Shown: positions 32,477 through 40,663 of the stretch, piece by piece | How the letters are laid out: each line of letters begins with the position of its first letter | How positions within the stretch are numbered: the stretch's first letter is position 1 | Source: Hyphomicrobiales bacterium | GTDB lineage: Bacteria; Pseudomonadota; Alphaproteobacteria; Rhizobiales; Rhizobiaceae | Length of the DNA stretch: 42,841 nucleotides | Direction: 5' to 3' | Assembly: GCA_900471605.1 (NCBI GenBank) | Contig: UCEY01000056.1 | Location: forward strand, 1 to 42,841 | Notes under the pieces: model-generated | The model's database searches: none | Told to the model about the DNA's origin: nothing | The model's input: the letters and a program-made list of their open reading frames with translations, nothing else | Position numbers and translations under genes: made by a program

Positions 32477-33547
32477 CTAAAGCCCTGATGCCTTGGTCAG
32501 ATTCACGCGGAAGCGATCCCGCCGGCGCTGATATCGGCGTGTCATCTCAGCTGAAGCATGACCGAGCTGTCTCTGGACGTAACGCTCGTCGACCTCAGCG
32601 GAGGAGGCCAAGCCCGCGCGAAGGGAATGACCGGAGAATTTGAGGACGCGCTCGATCTCGCTGAGATCGCCGCGAACGCCTGCGGCCATTGCGGCCCTTT
32701 TCACAAGCCGAGCGACCTCCTTGTCGTTCAGCCGTTCCGACCCGACAGCTTTCCCTTCCCCGGTCACGCGGCGAAAAAGGGGGCCATGAGCCAGCCTGGC
32801 GAACTTGATCCAGGTCTCGACTGCTGCGACCGGGCAGGTCGCATCGGCCGAGCCGCGACCGATCTCGACCTCTCGCCATCCGGTTTTACCGCGCAGGGTG
32901 AGGAGCATACCCTTGTCGAGGATCTCGATCCAACCGCGACCGTCGTCAGTCTGGTCGGCCTTCAGGTCGAGGCCGACGATCTCGGAACGCCGAAGACCTC
33001 CAGCAAAGCCGATGAGCAACATGGCCCGATCCCGAAGACCGCGCAGTGTACTCCGGTCAAGCGTTTCGATCATGGCGATGATGTCGGTCGCCATGACCGC
33101 CTCCTTCTGGACTGGCGGGCGCGCATGGCTGTTGCGGATGCCGGCCATTACAGTAGCGATATGCCGGTCTTTCCGGTCAAGCGTGAGGCCGCGTTGCGAA
33201 AAATTCCAGGAGAGCGAGGAGAGGCGGCGTTCAATCGTCGATACGGAGTTTGCCTTCACGCCCCGTTCGGCTGCACCCGAGGCGCAGGCAGTGATGTAAA
33301 GGCCGACCGTCTGCGGATGCGGGGGGAGGGGAGCAAGGTTGGATCGCCGGCACCAGGCCGAAAAATGCTTCCAGTCGGAGGCATAGGCTTTTCGGGTATT
33401 GGCTGAGCTCGCGGCTTCGACATAGCCGCGCGCGCGGTCTGCGAGATCCTGCAAATGACCTGGAAGGTCGGACGTCACCAACGGTTCGGGGGAAGAGGCG
33501 ATTTGTGGTAGATCCTCCTTGAGAACGATTTCGCCGCGGCTGTTCAT
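32477..33547 (-). CDS. Tyrosine-type site-specific recombinase/integrase
   Basis: A 356-residue tyrosine recombinase. The SAM-like core-binding domain spans roughly 35-145 (ANTRKAYASDWKHFSAWC...). The catalytic domain has Arg186 (FAGGLRRSEI), His307 and Arg310 (SGHSLRAGLA), His330 (LGHAS) and the nucleophile Tyr339 (TRRYQ); a candidate lysine is Lys221 (RGKTGWR). All key residues are present, so it should be active. Its ATG overlaps the vapC stop (ATGA), making it the third gene of a vapB-vapC-recombinase operon. A perfect palindrome 12+5+12 lies beyond vapB and could be its core site. It may resolve plasmid dimers or move a cassette. Confidence 0.92.
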   Translation of the reverse strand: MNSRGEIVLKEDLPQIASSPEPLVTSDLPGHLQDLADRARGYVEAASSANTRKAYASDWKHFSAWCRRSNLAPLPPHPQTVGLYITACASGAAERGVKANSVSTIERRLSSLSWNFSQRGLTLDRKDRHIATVMAGIRNSHARPPVQKEAVMATDIIAMIETLDRSTLRGLRDRAMLLIGFAGGLRRSEIVGLDLKADQTDDGRGWIEILDKGMLLTLRGKTGWREVEIGRGSADATCPVAAVETWIKFARLAHGPLFRRVTGEGKAVGSERLNDKEVARLVKRAAMAAGVRGDLSEIERVLKFSGHSLRAGLASSAEVDERYVQRQLGHASAEMTRRYQRRRDRFRVNLTKASGL

Positions 33548-33930
33548 GCTGCCTCGATATCCGTTTGTTTAAAATCCTCTCCGATAAACAAAAGGGCATC
33601 ATCGGCGCGTTTTGCCAAGGCGTATGAAAAACAATCGGCGAAGTTCAGTCCCGCGGGATGGCGACCTTTGCCATAGATCAGCCAGGCCTGTGTCGCCAGG
33701 TCGACCAGGTCAGCGTCGACCGGAATGATCTCGGCCTCGATTTTTGAAAGCCAAAGGTCGATCTCGGCCAGCGCATGTTCGCCGCGCCGGCTGACCATGA
33801 CCATACGGGCTTCGAGCACGCATGTCGCCGGCACGAGTCGGATTGGGTCGGTGACAATGGATTTTTCAAGCCGCTCCGCCTGTGGCTCGCCGCGCAGGAT
33901 CGCTACAATCGCGGATGTATCGATGACCAT
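33544..33930 (-). CDS. vapC: VapC-type PIN-domain toxin
   Basis: A 128-residue PIN-domain ribonuclease. The acidic active-site residues are present: Asp4 (MVIDTSAIVAIL), Glu40 (CVLEARMVM), Asp99 (GLNFADCFSYALAK) and Asp119 (FIGEDF). VapC toxins cut tRNA or rRNA and are held in check by VapB. The ATG shares one base with the vapB stop (TGATG), and the stop overlaps the recombinase start by ATGA, so the three genes are translationally linked. The module may act as an addiction system for the plasmid. Confidence 0.92.
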   Translation of the reverse strand: MVIDTSAIVAILRGEPQAERLEKSIVTDPIRLVPATCVLEARMVMVSRRGEHALAEIDLWLSKIEAEIIPVDADLVDLATQAWLIYGKGRHPAGLNFADCFSYALAKRADDALLFIGEDFKQTDIEAA

Positions 33931-34187
33931 CAGTTCGGAATTCCATGCTCATCGAAGCCGACGATATCTTCGTCCGTTCGACTTTCCAGCTCGGGAAGGT
34001 GTGCTAACCTTGTCCGGATGGCTTGAAGTTCACTGAGCATGCGCTCCTGAGAACCGCCGGCGTGACCCATTCGGTGCAGTCGCTCTGCAAGCGCTTGATG
34101 AATTGCCGCCGTCTTGCTGATCCCTTGGCGGCGCGCCAACTCATCGACCAGCGCTACCGTAGCTGGATTTTTGATATTCAGTGACAT
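33930..34187 (-). CDS. vapB: VapB-type antitoxin
   Basis: An 85-residue antitoxin of the Psk/VapB type: MSLNIKNPATVALVDELARR with QGISKTAAIHQALAERLHRM, an N-terminal ribbon-helix-helix-like DNA-binding part, and an acidic C-terminus (ELESRTDEDIVGFDEHGIPN) that would wrap around the toxin. First gene of the operon and expected to autorepress it with VapC. The palindrome at 34251-34279 lies 64 bases upstream and is a possible operator. Confidence 0.88.
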   Translation of the reverse strand: MSLNIKNPATVALVDELARRQGISKTAAIHQALAERLHRMGHAGGSQERMLSELQAIRTRLAHLPELESRTDEDIVGFDEHGIPN

Positions 34188-34250
34188 CAGAGACTCTCAA
34201 AATCTACCTTTACAAAGGAATCTACCCTCGTCCGTGCGCGAATGTCAACT

Positions 34251-34279
34251 ACGTCCGATAATGCAAGATTATCGGACGT
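34251..34279. repeat. Perfect 12-bp-arm palindrome upstream of vapBC-recombinase
   Basis: Arms ACGTCCGATAAT (34251-34262) and ATTATCGGACGT (34268-34279) with spacer GCAAG. The layout, two inverted 12-mers around a short spacer, is that of a core site for a tyrosine recombinase, and one is encoded in the adjacent operon. Alternatives are a VapBC operator, or a plus-strand terminator, since TTTT follows. Confidence 0.6.
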
Positions 34280-34356
34280 TTTACATCGGCGACACGCTGT
34301 GCGGTTTAGCGCGAAAGCGGTAGTAAAAACCGCGCACATAGACTACACTCAGTCGC

Positions 34357-35045
34357 ATGGATTCGCCACCGATCCACCGCACCGCTCTCGACCTGGTTAC
34401 CCCGCCTGCCGGCTTGGTCGCTGTCGCGCAGCCGCGATCTCAGCGACGTCGACGCCGCCTTCGCCGCCGGCATCGTCCTGAAATCGCTCGACGATCTGAT
34501 CCGCGCCGACCCGAGGTGGCTCGGCTGCTGGCGCGACCGACTGGCCCTTAAATCGGCCGCTGTCGCCGCGCGGATGGGCGGCCGCAACGAGGAAGAAACC
34601 GCAATCCGCAATGCGGTTTTGCTGACGGCAGCCAGTGATGATCCTTGCCCGGCTGGCAAGCTGTTTCTGGCCACGCGACTGCTGGCGCGCCGAACCCGAA
34701 CACTCAACACCCGTTTCGTTGAGGAACTTGCCGATTTTGTGCTCAGGTGGGACGACAATCTTGCCGCCGTCACCGATGTGATCGATATGGCAATCCACTC
34801 CGGGCGAGCCGCGCCCTTTGCGGTGGCGGACCTTGTAACCGCGATCGTTGCGGCTCGCCCGGACGCCCGGGTTGCGGGACTTTGGCCTAGCCGAGGTCTT
34901 GGGTGCCCACGGCACAAGCTTTTCAGGACGATACCGCAGCTTTCTTACACGAGAGAACGGACCGGACTATCCCGTGAGCTACTCCACGGGCTTTCCCGTG
35001 ACGATCTCGGCGGGAAGTCGCAGACGCGGCTCCCGAGTATCTTGA
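34357..35045 (+). pseudogene. DUF1403 family gene, frameshifted and truncated
   Basis: Three frames together give a DUF1403 protein. MDSPPIHRTALDLVTP in the first frame breaks near 34405. The second frame reads PAWSLSRSRDLSDVDAAFAA then GIVLKSLDDLIRADPRWLGCW, DRLALKSAAVAARMGGRNEEETAIRNAVLL, PCPAGKLFLATRLLARR, WDDNLAAVTDVIDMAIHSGRAAPFA and breaks near 34875. A third frame continues FGLAEVLGAHGTSFSGRYR and ends at 35043-35045. The typical C-terminal half is absent. DUF1403 proteins of unknown function are common on rhizobial replicons, often near recombinases. At least two frame breaks make a sequencing explanation less likely. Confidence 0.6.
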
Positions 35046-35420
35046 GAAAATTGGATTACATTGCCGATAGCGGAGGACTTCAACGATCTGCTGGGCAGCC
35101 CGCTCGACTATCCTGAGGGATCGGTTGTCTGGGCAGTCAAACAGTTCCAGCGTTTCGGACGGTCCTCTTTTTGGGATCAAAGAATCAGGCAATCATTTGT
35201 GCCACCGTATTTTCCATCCCTCGTTGTAAAACTTTTGCTTGCTTAAAGCGGCCATTCTTACGAATGTATAATCATGGGTTGAGAGGAAGGATCGTCGAAG
35301 GGAGATGCGGGCCTAACTGGATGAGTGAACGTGCTTTTTGCGCGAAATTGCGGAATGGCATGTTTATAAATATTCCTTGTAAATAAAGTGATGTATAATA
35401 TCGCGCTTGGTAGGTTTTCG
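35046..35420. other. Transition region, no clear gene
   Basis: GC content falls from left to right here. A short frame (35061-35246, opening MPIAEDFNDLLGSPLDYPEG) exists but has no ribosome-binding site or recognisable domain. It may be the remains of the DUF1403 gene's far end or of a third gene. Confidence 0.35.
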
Positions 35421-35870
35421 ATGAAACGTCTTTTTGTTGCGCTGGCTTTAATAGGAGCGCTCTTAAACATATTATTGATTAATGCTGATAGCAAGCTTTG
35501 CCTTTCAAAGGTTATTTATTCTCAAGAAATTTTTGATTTTGTGAGTCATGGCTGCGATCCGCTTCAAAATTCAATCATAATATCGGTGATCTCTTCTGTA
35601 GTTTTCACCTCGTTATATATGTTGTTCTGGCGGATCGGTATCGTCCGTTCTATCATAATGTTATTCGCGTCCGGGCTCTCCTTAGCGACATCTGTAAAAT
35701 TATACGCATTTTATATAGTGTCTCCAAAAGATTTCGGTATTTTTCTGCAGATCTCAAGAGCGACATTTGTTGGGAACCTTTTTGTGGTGCTTTTGCCTAC
35801 CTTTTTTCTCGGAATAATTGCCGGAACGTACGCAAAATTAAGGGGAGATTTTACGAATGTCAGCCGTTGA
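35421..35870 (+). CDS. Small four-helix membrane protein, unknown function
   Basis: A 149-residue membrane protein. Hydrophobic segments: RLFVALALIGALLNILLI (3-20), SIIISVISSVVFTSLYMLFW (about 50-70), IVRSIIMLFASGLSLATSVKLYAFYIV (73-100) and VGNLFVVLLPTFFLGIIAGTYA (117-138). I chose the ATG at 35421 with GGTAGG six bases upstream; GTG/ATG codons at 35388/35391 lack a site. It is AT-rich and uses codons unlike the neighbouring genes, suggesting recent transfer. It overlaps the next gene by 14 bases, so the two probably function together. No family recognised. Confidence 0.65.
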   Translation: MKRLFVALALIGALLNILLINADSKLCLSKVIYSQEIFDFVSHGCDPLQNSIIISVISSVVFTSLYMLFWRIGIVRSIIMLFASGLSLATSVKLYAFYIVSPKDFGIFLQISRATFVGNLFVVLLPTFFLGIIAGTYAKLRGDFTNVSR

Positions 35871-36288
35871 TGAACAGACAGCCGAAGCAAGATTAGTAGC
35901 CTACGGTGGTATGTTGAGCGCCACGGCGACAATGCTTCTGGCCAGCGGGCAGCCGTCCGCTAGGTTGCTAGGATTGGGGTTGTCGGCGGTGGGAGATTTT
36001 CTTTCCTCAAGCGCGAGTTCAATAATCCAAAACAATCAAAACAAGCCGCTTAACGAAATTGTTGGGACAATTTCCGCCGATCTAGTGGGTTCCTATGCAG
36101 GCGCCCAAGTTGGCCTCCAAGTCGGTATCGCAATTAGTGGATACCTTTTGCTCGGCGTTCTCGATGCGGCATTGATTGCCAATTTTCCGTTAGCCGTGGC
36201 GCTGGTCGTTGCGATGTTAGCGATTGATCTCGGGTTCACCTTCATTGGAAGTGATCTTCTCGCTCCCTGGCGTCGGCGACCGCCTTGA
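35857..36288 (+). CDS. Small glycine/alanine-rich hydrophobic protein, unknown function
   Basis: A 143-residue protein coupled to the preceding membrane-protein gene (14-base overlap; AGGGGAGA about eight bases before the ATG). An N-terminal amphipathic part (TAEARLVAYGGMLSATATML, LASGQPSARLLGLGLSAVGDFLSSSASSII) is followed by a glycine-rich stretch DLVGSYAGAQVGLQVGIAISGYLLLGVL and a membrane helix PLAVALVVAMLAIDLGFTFI. The small, Ala/Gly-rich hydrophobic design with a membrane-protein partner recalls bacteriocin/immunity or holin-like pairs, but this is only a resemblance. No named family recognised. Confidence 0.6.
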   Translation: MSAVDEQTAEARLVAYGGMLSATATMLLASGQPSARLLGLGLSAVGDFLSSSASSIIQNNQNKPLNEIVGTISADLVGSYAGAQVGLQVGIAISGYLLLGVLDAALIANFPLAVALVVAMLAIDLGFTFIGSDLLAPWRRRPP

Positions 36289-36400
36289 CTATCCGCAACG
36301 GCTTGGTGGGCAGGAGCCGGTTTACTCACTCCCCTGCGTCGAGATCGACCAAAATTCACTCTGGGATTTAAGAAAGATGATCTGGGTCGAACAGTGGCTG

Positions 36401-36808
36401 CTACTGGATGGCCGAGACCAAGCCCAAGGTCAAAGCGTAGAGCGGAACAATCCAGAGCAGAGTGGCAAAAAAGCCTGAGAACCAAAACCCCCTTGGTATA
36501 TCATCGTCCGCCAGTCGCCGTATTGGCCGTCGGGGTTTTCGCGCCTCTGATATCCTCCAGAGCAGGCCGGTGAAAAACAGCCAGCTTGCAATCCCGGCAA
36601 TCAATGTCGCGGTGCAGAACATCACGATGCCCAAACCGATTGCCAGTGATACGAGAAGCCCGCTGAATTCGTAGTTTAGGAACGCGATGACCGCGGCGGC
36701 GATCGCCAGGCCGACCACCAATAGGGGCCAGTGGCCGCGAACGTTGATGAGGGCCTCTCTGGCTTCAGATGGCACAGCGCGCATTGCAGCCGAAATGTTG
36801 GCGTTCAA
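36401..36808 (-). CDS. Small membrane protein, unknown function
   Basis: A 135-residue protein with three membrane segments: LLVVGLAIAAAVIAFLNYEF, GLLVSLAIGLGIVMFCTATLIAGIASWLFFTGLLW and FWFSGFFATLLWIVPLYALTLGLVSA, separated by a basic loop (ISEARKPRRPIRRLADDD). The start is a TTG at 36808, favoured by CGGGAGG five bases upstream; the next ATG (36784) has no site. It faces the two-gene membrane cassette and is GC-richer than it. Function unknown. Confidence 0.6.
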   Translation of the reverse strand: MNANISAAMRAVPSEAREALINVRGHWPLLVVGLAIAAAVIAFLNYEFSGLLVSLAIGLGIVMFCTATLIAGIASWLFFTGLLWRISEARKPRRPIRRLADDDIPRGFWFSGFFATLLWIVPLYALTLGLVSAIQ

Positions 36809-37108
36809 CTCATCCTCCCGATGACATCATCTTTCCGCCGTTCGCGGAGCGCCACATTTCCAATCACCACGAGTGGCAAAAGGTTCCGGATGATATGATC
36901 GCTTGAGAAGTCCGAAGCTTTAGAACCCGCGTCATGGGTAGGGTTCGGCTCTCGTTTCGGCGGCGGGGACGTTCATCATTCCTTTCGGCAGCGCTGAATT
37001 CGACAGACGAAGGAAAATCAGCGAGATAGGCAAATCAGCCCACATTCGATCACCGTTTAACATTCCCATCGACCAACGCCCCTTTATTCTCAATGGAGTG
37101 TGTTGCTC
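36809..37108. other. Intergenic stretch, nothing recognised
   Basis: About 300 bases between the leftward membrane-protein gene and the small frame at 37109. No gene, hairpin with T-run or repeat was found by eye. Promoters for the two flanking divergent genes would lie here. Confidence 0.35.
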
Positions 37109-37267
37109 GTGGACAATTGGAAGATGACAAAGACGGATTGGATAATGTTGGTGGCAGTGGCGATCCCGGTTTTACCGCCCCTGTTGGAGGAGACCCGACT
37201 TTGGTGGGAAACTTTCCGGAAGCATCGGCGACGCGATCGGCGACGGATCGCTCGGCCGCCTGGCTAG
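37109..37267 (+). CDS. Possible small membrane protein
   Basis: A 52-residue frame starting at GTG: DNWKMTKTDWIMLVAVAIPV with a hydrophobic segment, then LPPLLEETRLWWETFRKHRR and a strongly basic end (RDRRRIARPPG). GGAG lies ten bases upstream; an internal ATG at 37124 is another start. An overlapping plus-strand frame at 37093 (MECVARGQLEDDKDGLDNVG...) competes. The best argument that something is transcribed here is the excellent terminator 72 bases downstream. It could instead be a small RNA. Confidence 0.3.
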   Translation: MDNWKMTKTDWIMLVAVAIPVLPPLLEETRLWWETFRKHRRRDRRRIARPPG

Positions 37268-37338
37268 TCTGCAGGCGAACTTGATCGCCTCTCGATTTCG
37301 TGAACATATTCCATTCGCGCAATTCATGGCGGACCTTG

Positions 37339-37373
37339 AGCCCCGCAGCCTTAATCGGCTGCGGGGCTTTTTT
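37339..37373 (+). terminator. Strong rho-independent terminator
   Basis: AGCCCCGCAGCC (37339-37350) pairs perfectly with GGCTGCGGGGCT (37357-37368) around a six-base loop TTAATC, followed by a run of six T (37368-37373). One of the clearest terminators in the window, ending a plus-strand transcript that starts somewhere in 36809-37339. Confidence 0.9.
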
Positions 37374-38103
37374 CGTTCCGGCGGGTGTCGCAATGGGGAC
37401 TCCAGGGTGAAGCAGCCATAGAAAAGCCCCACCAGCAGGACTGACTGGCAGGGCTCCATGTCGGGAGTAGAGCGCGGTCGCACTGCGTCCGTTCTCCCGG
37501 AAAAGTTCTCGGCCGCCCAATGGTCCTCAGCGACGTGAGCTTTCCCGGCCTCCTTATGCTGAGCTAACCGGTCAGATCGGGAACCGTTCCCCACATCTGG
37601 TCATAGCGGTGGTAAGCGAGATAGTTGGGAGCCCTGTTCCTCAAATCATAGAATAAGTTGGGTTTGCGGTGCAGGGGTCTCCGCCGACAGGAATTTCCGT
37701 CCCCGTATCCAGCGCAATATGCAGGTCACGGGTCATGCCTGCTACATCGGAAAAAGGCTCGCCGTCCCGAATAGCGATGCCACTCCCTCACTAGAACGCG
37801 TGGTTCGAGGGACCGAGTTTTTTCACCCGAGGCATCTGAACGCTGGGAGGTTTGCTCGTCTCAGCCGAGCGAAAGCGGGTTTATGCTTTTACAAAGATCA
37901 GGGGGATGGTAATTCACGACCCTAGATCGCATTCTGACGGCGTTAGTTCAGGTAGTTTTGGCTGGTCTCGCTCGGGTGAAGCCACTTGAGCCTCTCGATA
38001 ATCCGCAGAACGAGGGGGCTCCGCCGTCATGATTTACAACACCTGGGGACGATGGCCAACGACGAGAATTTGCCGACATTCAACAACCCTGAGGCAGAAA
38101 AGC
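37374..38103. other. Gene-free stretch
   Basis: No convincing gene on either strand: the open frames are short, overlap each other and lack ribosome-binding sites or domain features. It follows a strong terminator and precedes a small membrane-protein gene. Confidence 0.4.
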
Positions 38104-38286
38104 ATGATAGCAGCGTACATTGACGAATTCATCATGTTTTGCGCTGGCCTTTGGATGACGGGGGTCGGCTTCGGTTATCTGTCGCTATCAAGCAATCCGG
38201 CCCATCGGTCGTCGGTCGTTCATCATTTCAAGTGGATGGGTCCGCTGCTGCTCGCTATTGCGATCATTCTAGCCGCCGCCTCGTGA
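38104..38286 (+). CDS. Small membrane protein, unknown function
   Basis: A 60-residue protein with two hydrophobic segments, FIMFCAGLWMTGVGFGYLSL and MGPLLLAIAIILAAAS, joined by a basic linker (NPAHRSSVVHHFKW). The frame is open upstream to 38029, but the ATG at 38104 with TGAGG nine bases upstream opens directly into the first helix. It stands alone. The hairpin-like membrane topology is typical of many small hypothetical proteins; no function can be given. Confidence 0.5.
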   Translation: MIAAYIDEFIMFCAGLWMTGVGFGYLSLSSNPAHRSSVVHHFKWMGPLLLAIAIILAAAS

Positions 38287-38800
38287 CTCATCATAGACGC
38301 AACCTCCTCGGGTACAATTGATGCAGTGGCAAGCGATGGAACTTTGATCCGCCTGATTTTCGAGCCGACGAGCTGATCGATCGTTGAGACGAGCGCGGCT
38401 TGAGGCGCCTGAGGACGTCATTGGACCGGCACTTTCGGCATTCCCTGGTTTCGTCCCGCCGAGGCCAGCGGCCGAAGCACCACCAGGACGGTAAGATCAA
38501 ACAGCAACTTCGTGGGATACAGCTTCGCCTCCCATATTTAAATCTTATTTTTAATCCCAAGGAGGTTTAAGTTCGAGTCCCTTCAAGGCGAACGGCACCC
38601 GCAGGTGGCTACTCAATGCCTAAAACGAGCGCATCGACCTTGATGTTTTGGACGAAACCCCGCCTCGTCGTGAGCCTGGCTCGACTGCGCCCCTTGATTG
38701 AAGTCGTACCGTCACGATTAGGCACAGACAGCCAAGATTTTAGCATCTGGTTTCCTCTAAAAACTCTTCATAAAAACTTCTTCTTCCTAAAGATTAAGCT
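38287..38800. other. Gene-free stretch before the secretion operon
   Basis: No convincing gene. The right part (38740-38800) is AT-rich and should carry the promoter of the secretion operon. A segment at 38570-38600 resembles a tRNA T-arm superficially but does not fold as one. Confidence 0.4.
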
Positions 38801-38801
38801 T

Positions 38802-38920
38802 TTTCAGTTGCTTACTTTGCAACCCCTGAAATGCAGGGGGGTTGCGCTGAATTACGCTTCCAGCAATGGTCCACCTTCAGGCACTCTTTATGCGGGTGCC
38901 TGAAGGTGGGGGAATTTGGT
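38802..38920 (+). promoter_or_regulatory. Structured 5' leader of the type I secretion operon
   Basis: Two hairpins precede the transporter gene. Hairpin A: GCAACCCC (38819-38826) with GGGGTTGC (38838-38845). Hairpin B: CCACCTTCAGGCAC (38871-38884) with GTGCCTGAAGGTGG (38896-38909), perfect 14-bp arms, whose 3' arm takes the first two bases of the Shine-Dalgarno GGGGGA (38908-38913). A competing fold pairs TTTCAG-TTGC (38802-38811) with GCAA (38819-38822) and CTGAAA (38826-38831), which would break hairpin A. This is an arrangement expected of translational or attenuation control. No known riboswitch class is recognised. Confidence 0.6.
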
Positions 38921-40663
38921 ATGCGGCATTCGGGCAGAGGCTTATCGCGTTTGGGAGTTCCCGGCGCTCTTGGCGGCTTGGCGCTGTTTTCGGGCATCAT
39001 CAACCTGCTCGGGTTTACCGGGCCTCTCTTCATGCTGGAAGTCTACGATCGCGTCATCCCGAGCGGTAGCCTGCCGACGCTGGTTGCTCTGCTGATCCTG
39101 GCCGCCGGCCTTTATGCATTCTCGGGTTTTCTTGACATCGTCCGCATGCGGGTCCTGTCACGGACGGCCGGCATTGTCGATGCGTCGCTGTCAAAACGGG
39201 TGCTGGCAGCGGTCGCGGGGGCGTCGTTGAAGACGCGGGTTATGGGGGACGTGCTGAAACCTGCACAGGAGATGGATCAAATCCGTGGCTTTCTCGGCGG
39301 AGCAGGGCCGGCAGCCCTCTTCGACCTGCCCTGGATGCCAGTCTACCTCGCGGTTTGTTTTTTCCTGCATCCGCTCATCGGTTGGCTGGCGGCTGCGGCA
39401 ATGCTGATCCTTGTCGGGTTGACGGTCGCCACGGATGTCCTGACGCGGTCACGAACCAGGGAAGCAGCGGCAGCAATAGCGACACGCAATCGGTTTGGCG
39501 AAGCGGCGCACCGGAATGCCGAGGCAATTGCAGCGATGGGCATGTTGGGAGAGGTTCAGTCACGCTGGGTAGCGGCCCATGCTGGTCTGACGACGCTTCA
39601 GCGGCGGACCGGGGACGTGGTCGCGATGCTCACCGGCGCCTCAAAGGCGCTGCGTCAAGCGGTCCAATCCGGTTCGCTTGCGCTCGGCGCCTACCTGGTG
39701 ATCCATGGTGATATGAGCGGTGGAATGATCATCGCTGCCTCAATCATTGTCGCCCGGGCCTTGCAGCCGGTCGAACAGGTGATCGGAAACTGGCGCAATA
39801 TGGTGGCGGCACGGCAGGCCTGGCAGCGACTGCAGGAGCTCTTCAGGCTGTTCCCGGAGACGGCCGAGCGGACGGCTCTTCCGGCTCCCATCAAATCCCT
39901 TGCCGTCGAAGCCGTCTTCGCAACACCGCCAGGTGAACGTCAGAGAATGACGGTGCAGAATATCAGCTTTCGGGTCCAGTCGGGCGCCGTGGTAGGCGTC
40001 ATCGGACCGAGTGCCTCGGGGAAATCCTCACTGGTGCGAGCGATCACCGGCGTCTGGCCACTGGCGCGCGGCAAAGTCACTCTTGATGGTGCTAGCCTCG
40101 ACCAATGGCCAGCGGAAGAGCGAGGCACGCATATAGGGTACATGCCGCAGAACTCCGAACTGTTTCCGGGTACGATCGCCGAGAATATCGCCCGCCTCGC
40201 TTCGAGCGCCGATGATGAGGCGATCATCGCGGCCGCCCGGGCGGCGGGAGTACATGACATGATTGTCGCCTTGGCCGATGGTTATGAGACGGCGGTTGGC
40301 GACGGCGGCCTGAACCTCTCCGCCGGACAGCGCCAGAGAGTGGCGCTCGCCCGCGCCCTTTACGGTGATCCCTTCCTCGTCGTTCTCGATGAGCCAAATT
40401 CCAATCTGGATGCGGACGGCGACAGGGCGCTGGCGGAGGCGATCGGAGCCGTCAAGCGCAGAGACGGCATCGTGATCGTCGTAGCTCACCGCAACAGTGT
40501 GTTGTCGCAGATCGATCTTTTGCTGGTGATGGAAAATGGCGTGGCAAAAGCTTTTGGTCCGCGAGACGAGGTGCTGAAAGCCATGCAGCAACAGAGGCCA
40601 AGGCAGCCACGCTCGATGCCAGGCCCGAACCTGACAGTGATCGAAGGGGAGGGGCAGCAATAA
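38921..40663 (+). CDS. Type I secretion system permease/ATPase (PrtD-like)
   Basis: A 580-residue ABC exporter half-transporter. From the ATG at 38921 the membrane domain (about 20-310) has helices such as LGGLALFSGIINLLGFTGPLFMLEVYDRVIPSGSLPTLVAL. The nucleotide-binding domain has Walker A GPSASGKS at 362-369, the ABC signature LSAGQRQRVALARAL, Walker B FLVVLDEPNSNLD and the switch histidine VVAHR. There is no N-terminal peptidase domain, as in PrtD/RsaD-type exporters of RTX proteins. An upstream in-frame start at 38831 would run through the leader hairpins and is unlikely. Its stop shares a base with the fusion-protein ATG (TAATG). Confidence 0.93.
   Translation: MRHSGRGLSRLGVPGALGGLALFSGIINLLGFTGPLFMLEVYDRVIPSGSLPTLVALLILAAGLYAFSGFLDIVRMRVLSRTAGIVDASLSKRVLAAVAGASLKTRVMGDVLKPAQEMDQIRGFLGGAGPAALFDLPWMPVYLAVCFFLHPLIGWLAAAAMLILVGLTVATDVLTRSRTREAAAAIATRNRFGEAAHRNAEAIAAMGMLGEVQSRWVAAHAGLTTLQRRTGDVVAMLTGASKALRQAVQSGSLALGAYLVIHGDMSGGMIIAASIIVARALQPVEQVIGNWRNMVAARQAWQRLQELFRLFPETAERTALPAPIKSLAVEAVFATPPGERQRMTVQNISFRVQSGAVVGVIGPSASGKSSLVRAITGVWPLARGKVTLDGASLDQWPAEERGTHIGYMPQNSELFPGTIAENIARLASSADDEAIIAAARAAGVHDMIVALADGYETAVGDGGLNLSAGQRQRVALARALYGDPFLVVLDEPNSNLDADGDRALAEAIGAVKRRDGIVIVVAHRNSVLSQIDLLLVMENGVAKAFGPRDEVLKAMQQQRPRQPRSMPGPNLTVIEGEGQQ

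Noticed and set aside
38560..38600. Possible tRNA 3' end (GTTCGAGTCC) as an integration site
   Set aside because: The flanking bases do not form a T-arm stem, and no acceptor stem, anticodon arm or D-arm can be folded upstream.
38616..38903. 95-codon frame upstream of the secretion operon
   Set aside because: It runs through the AT-rich promoter and the leader hairpins, lacks a ribosome-binding site and has no domain features.
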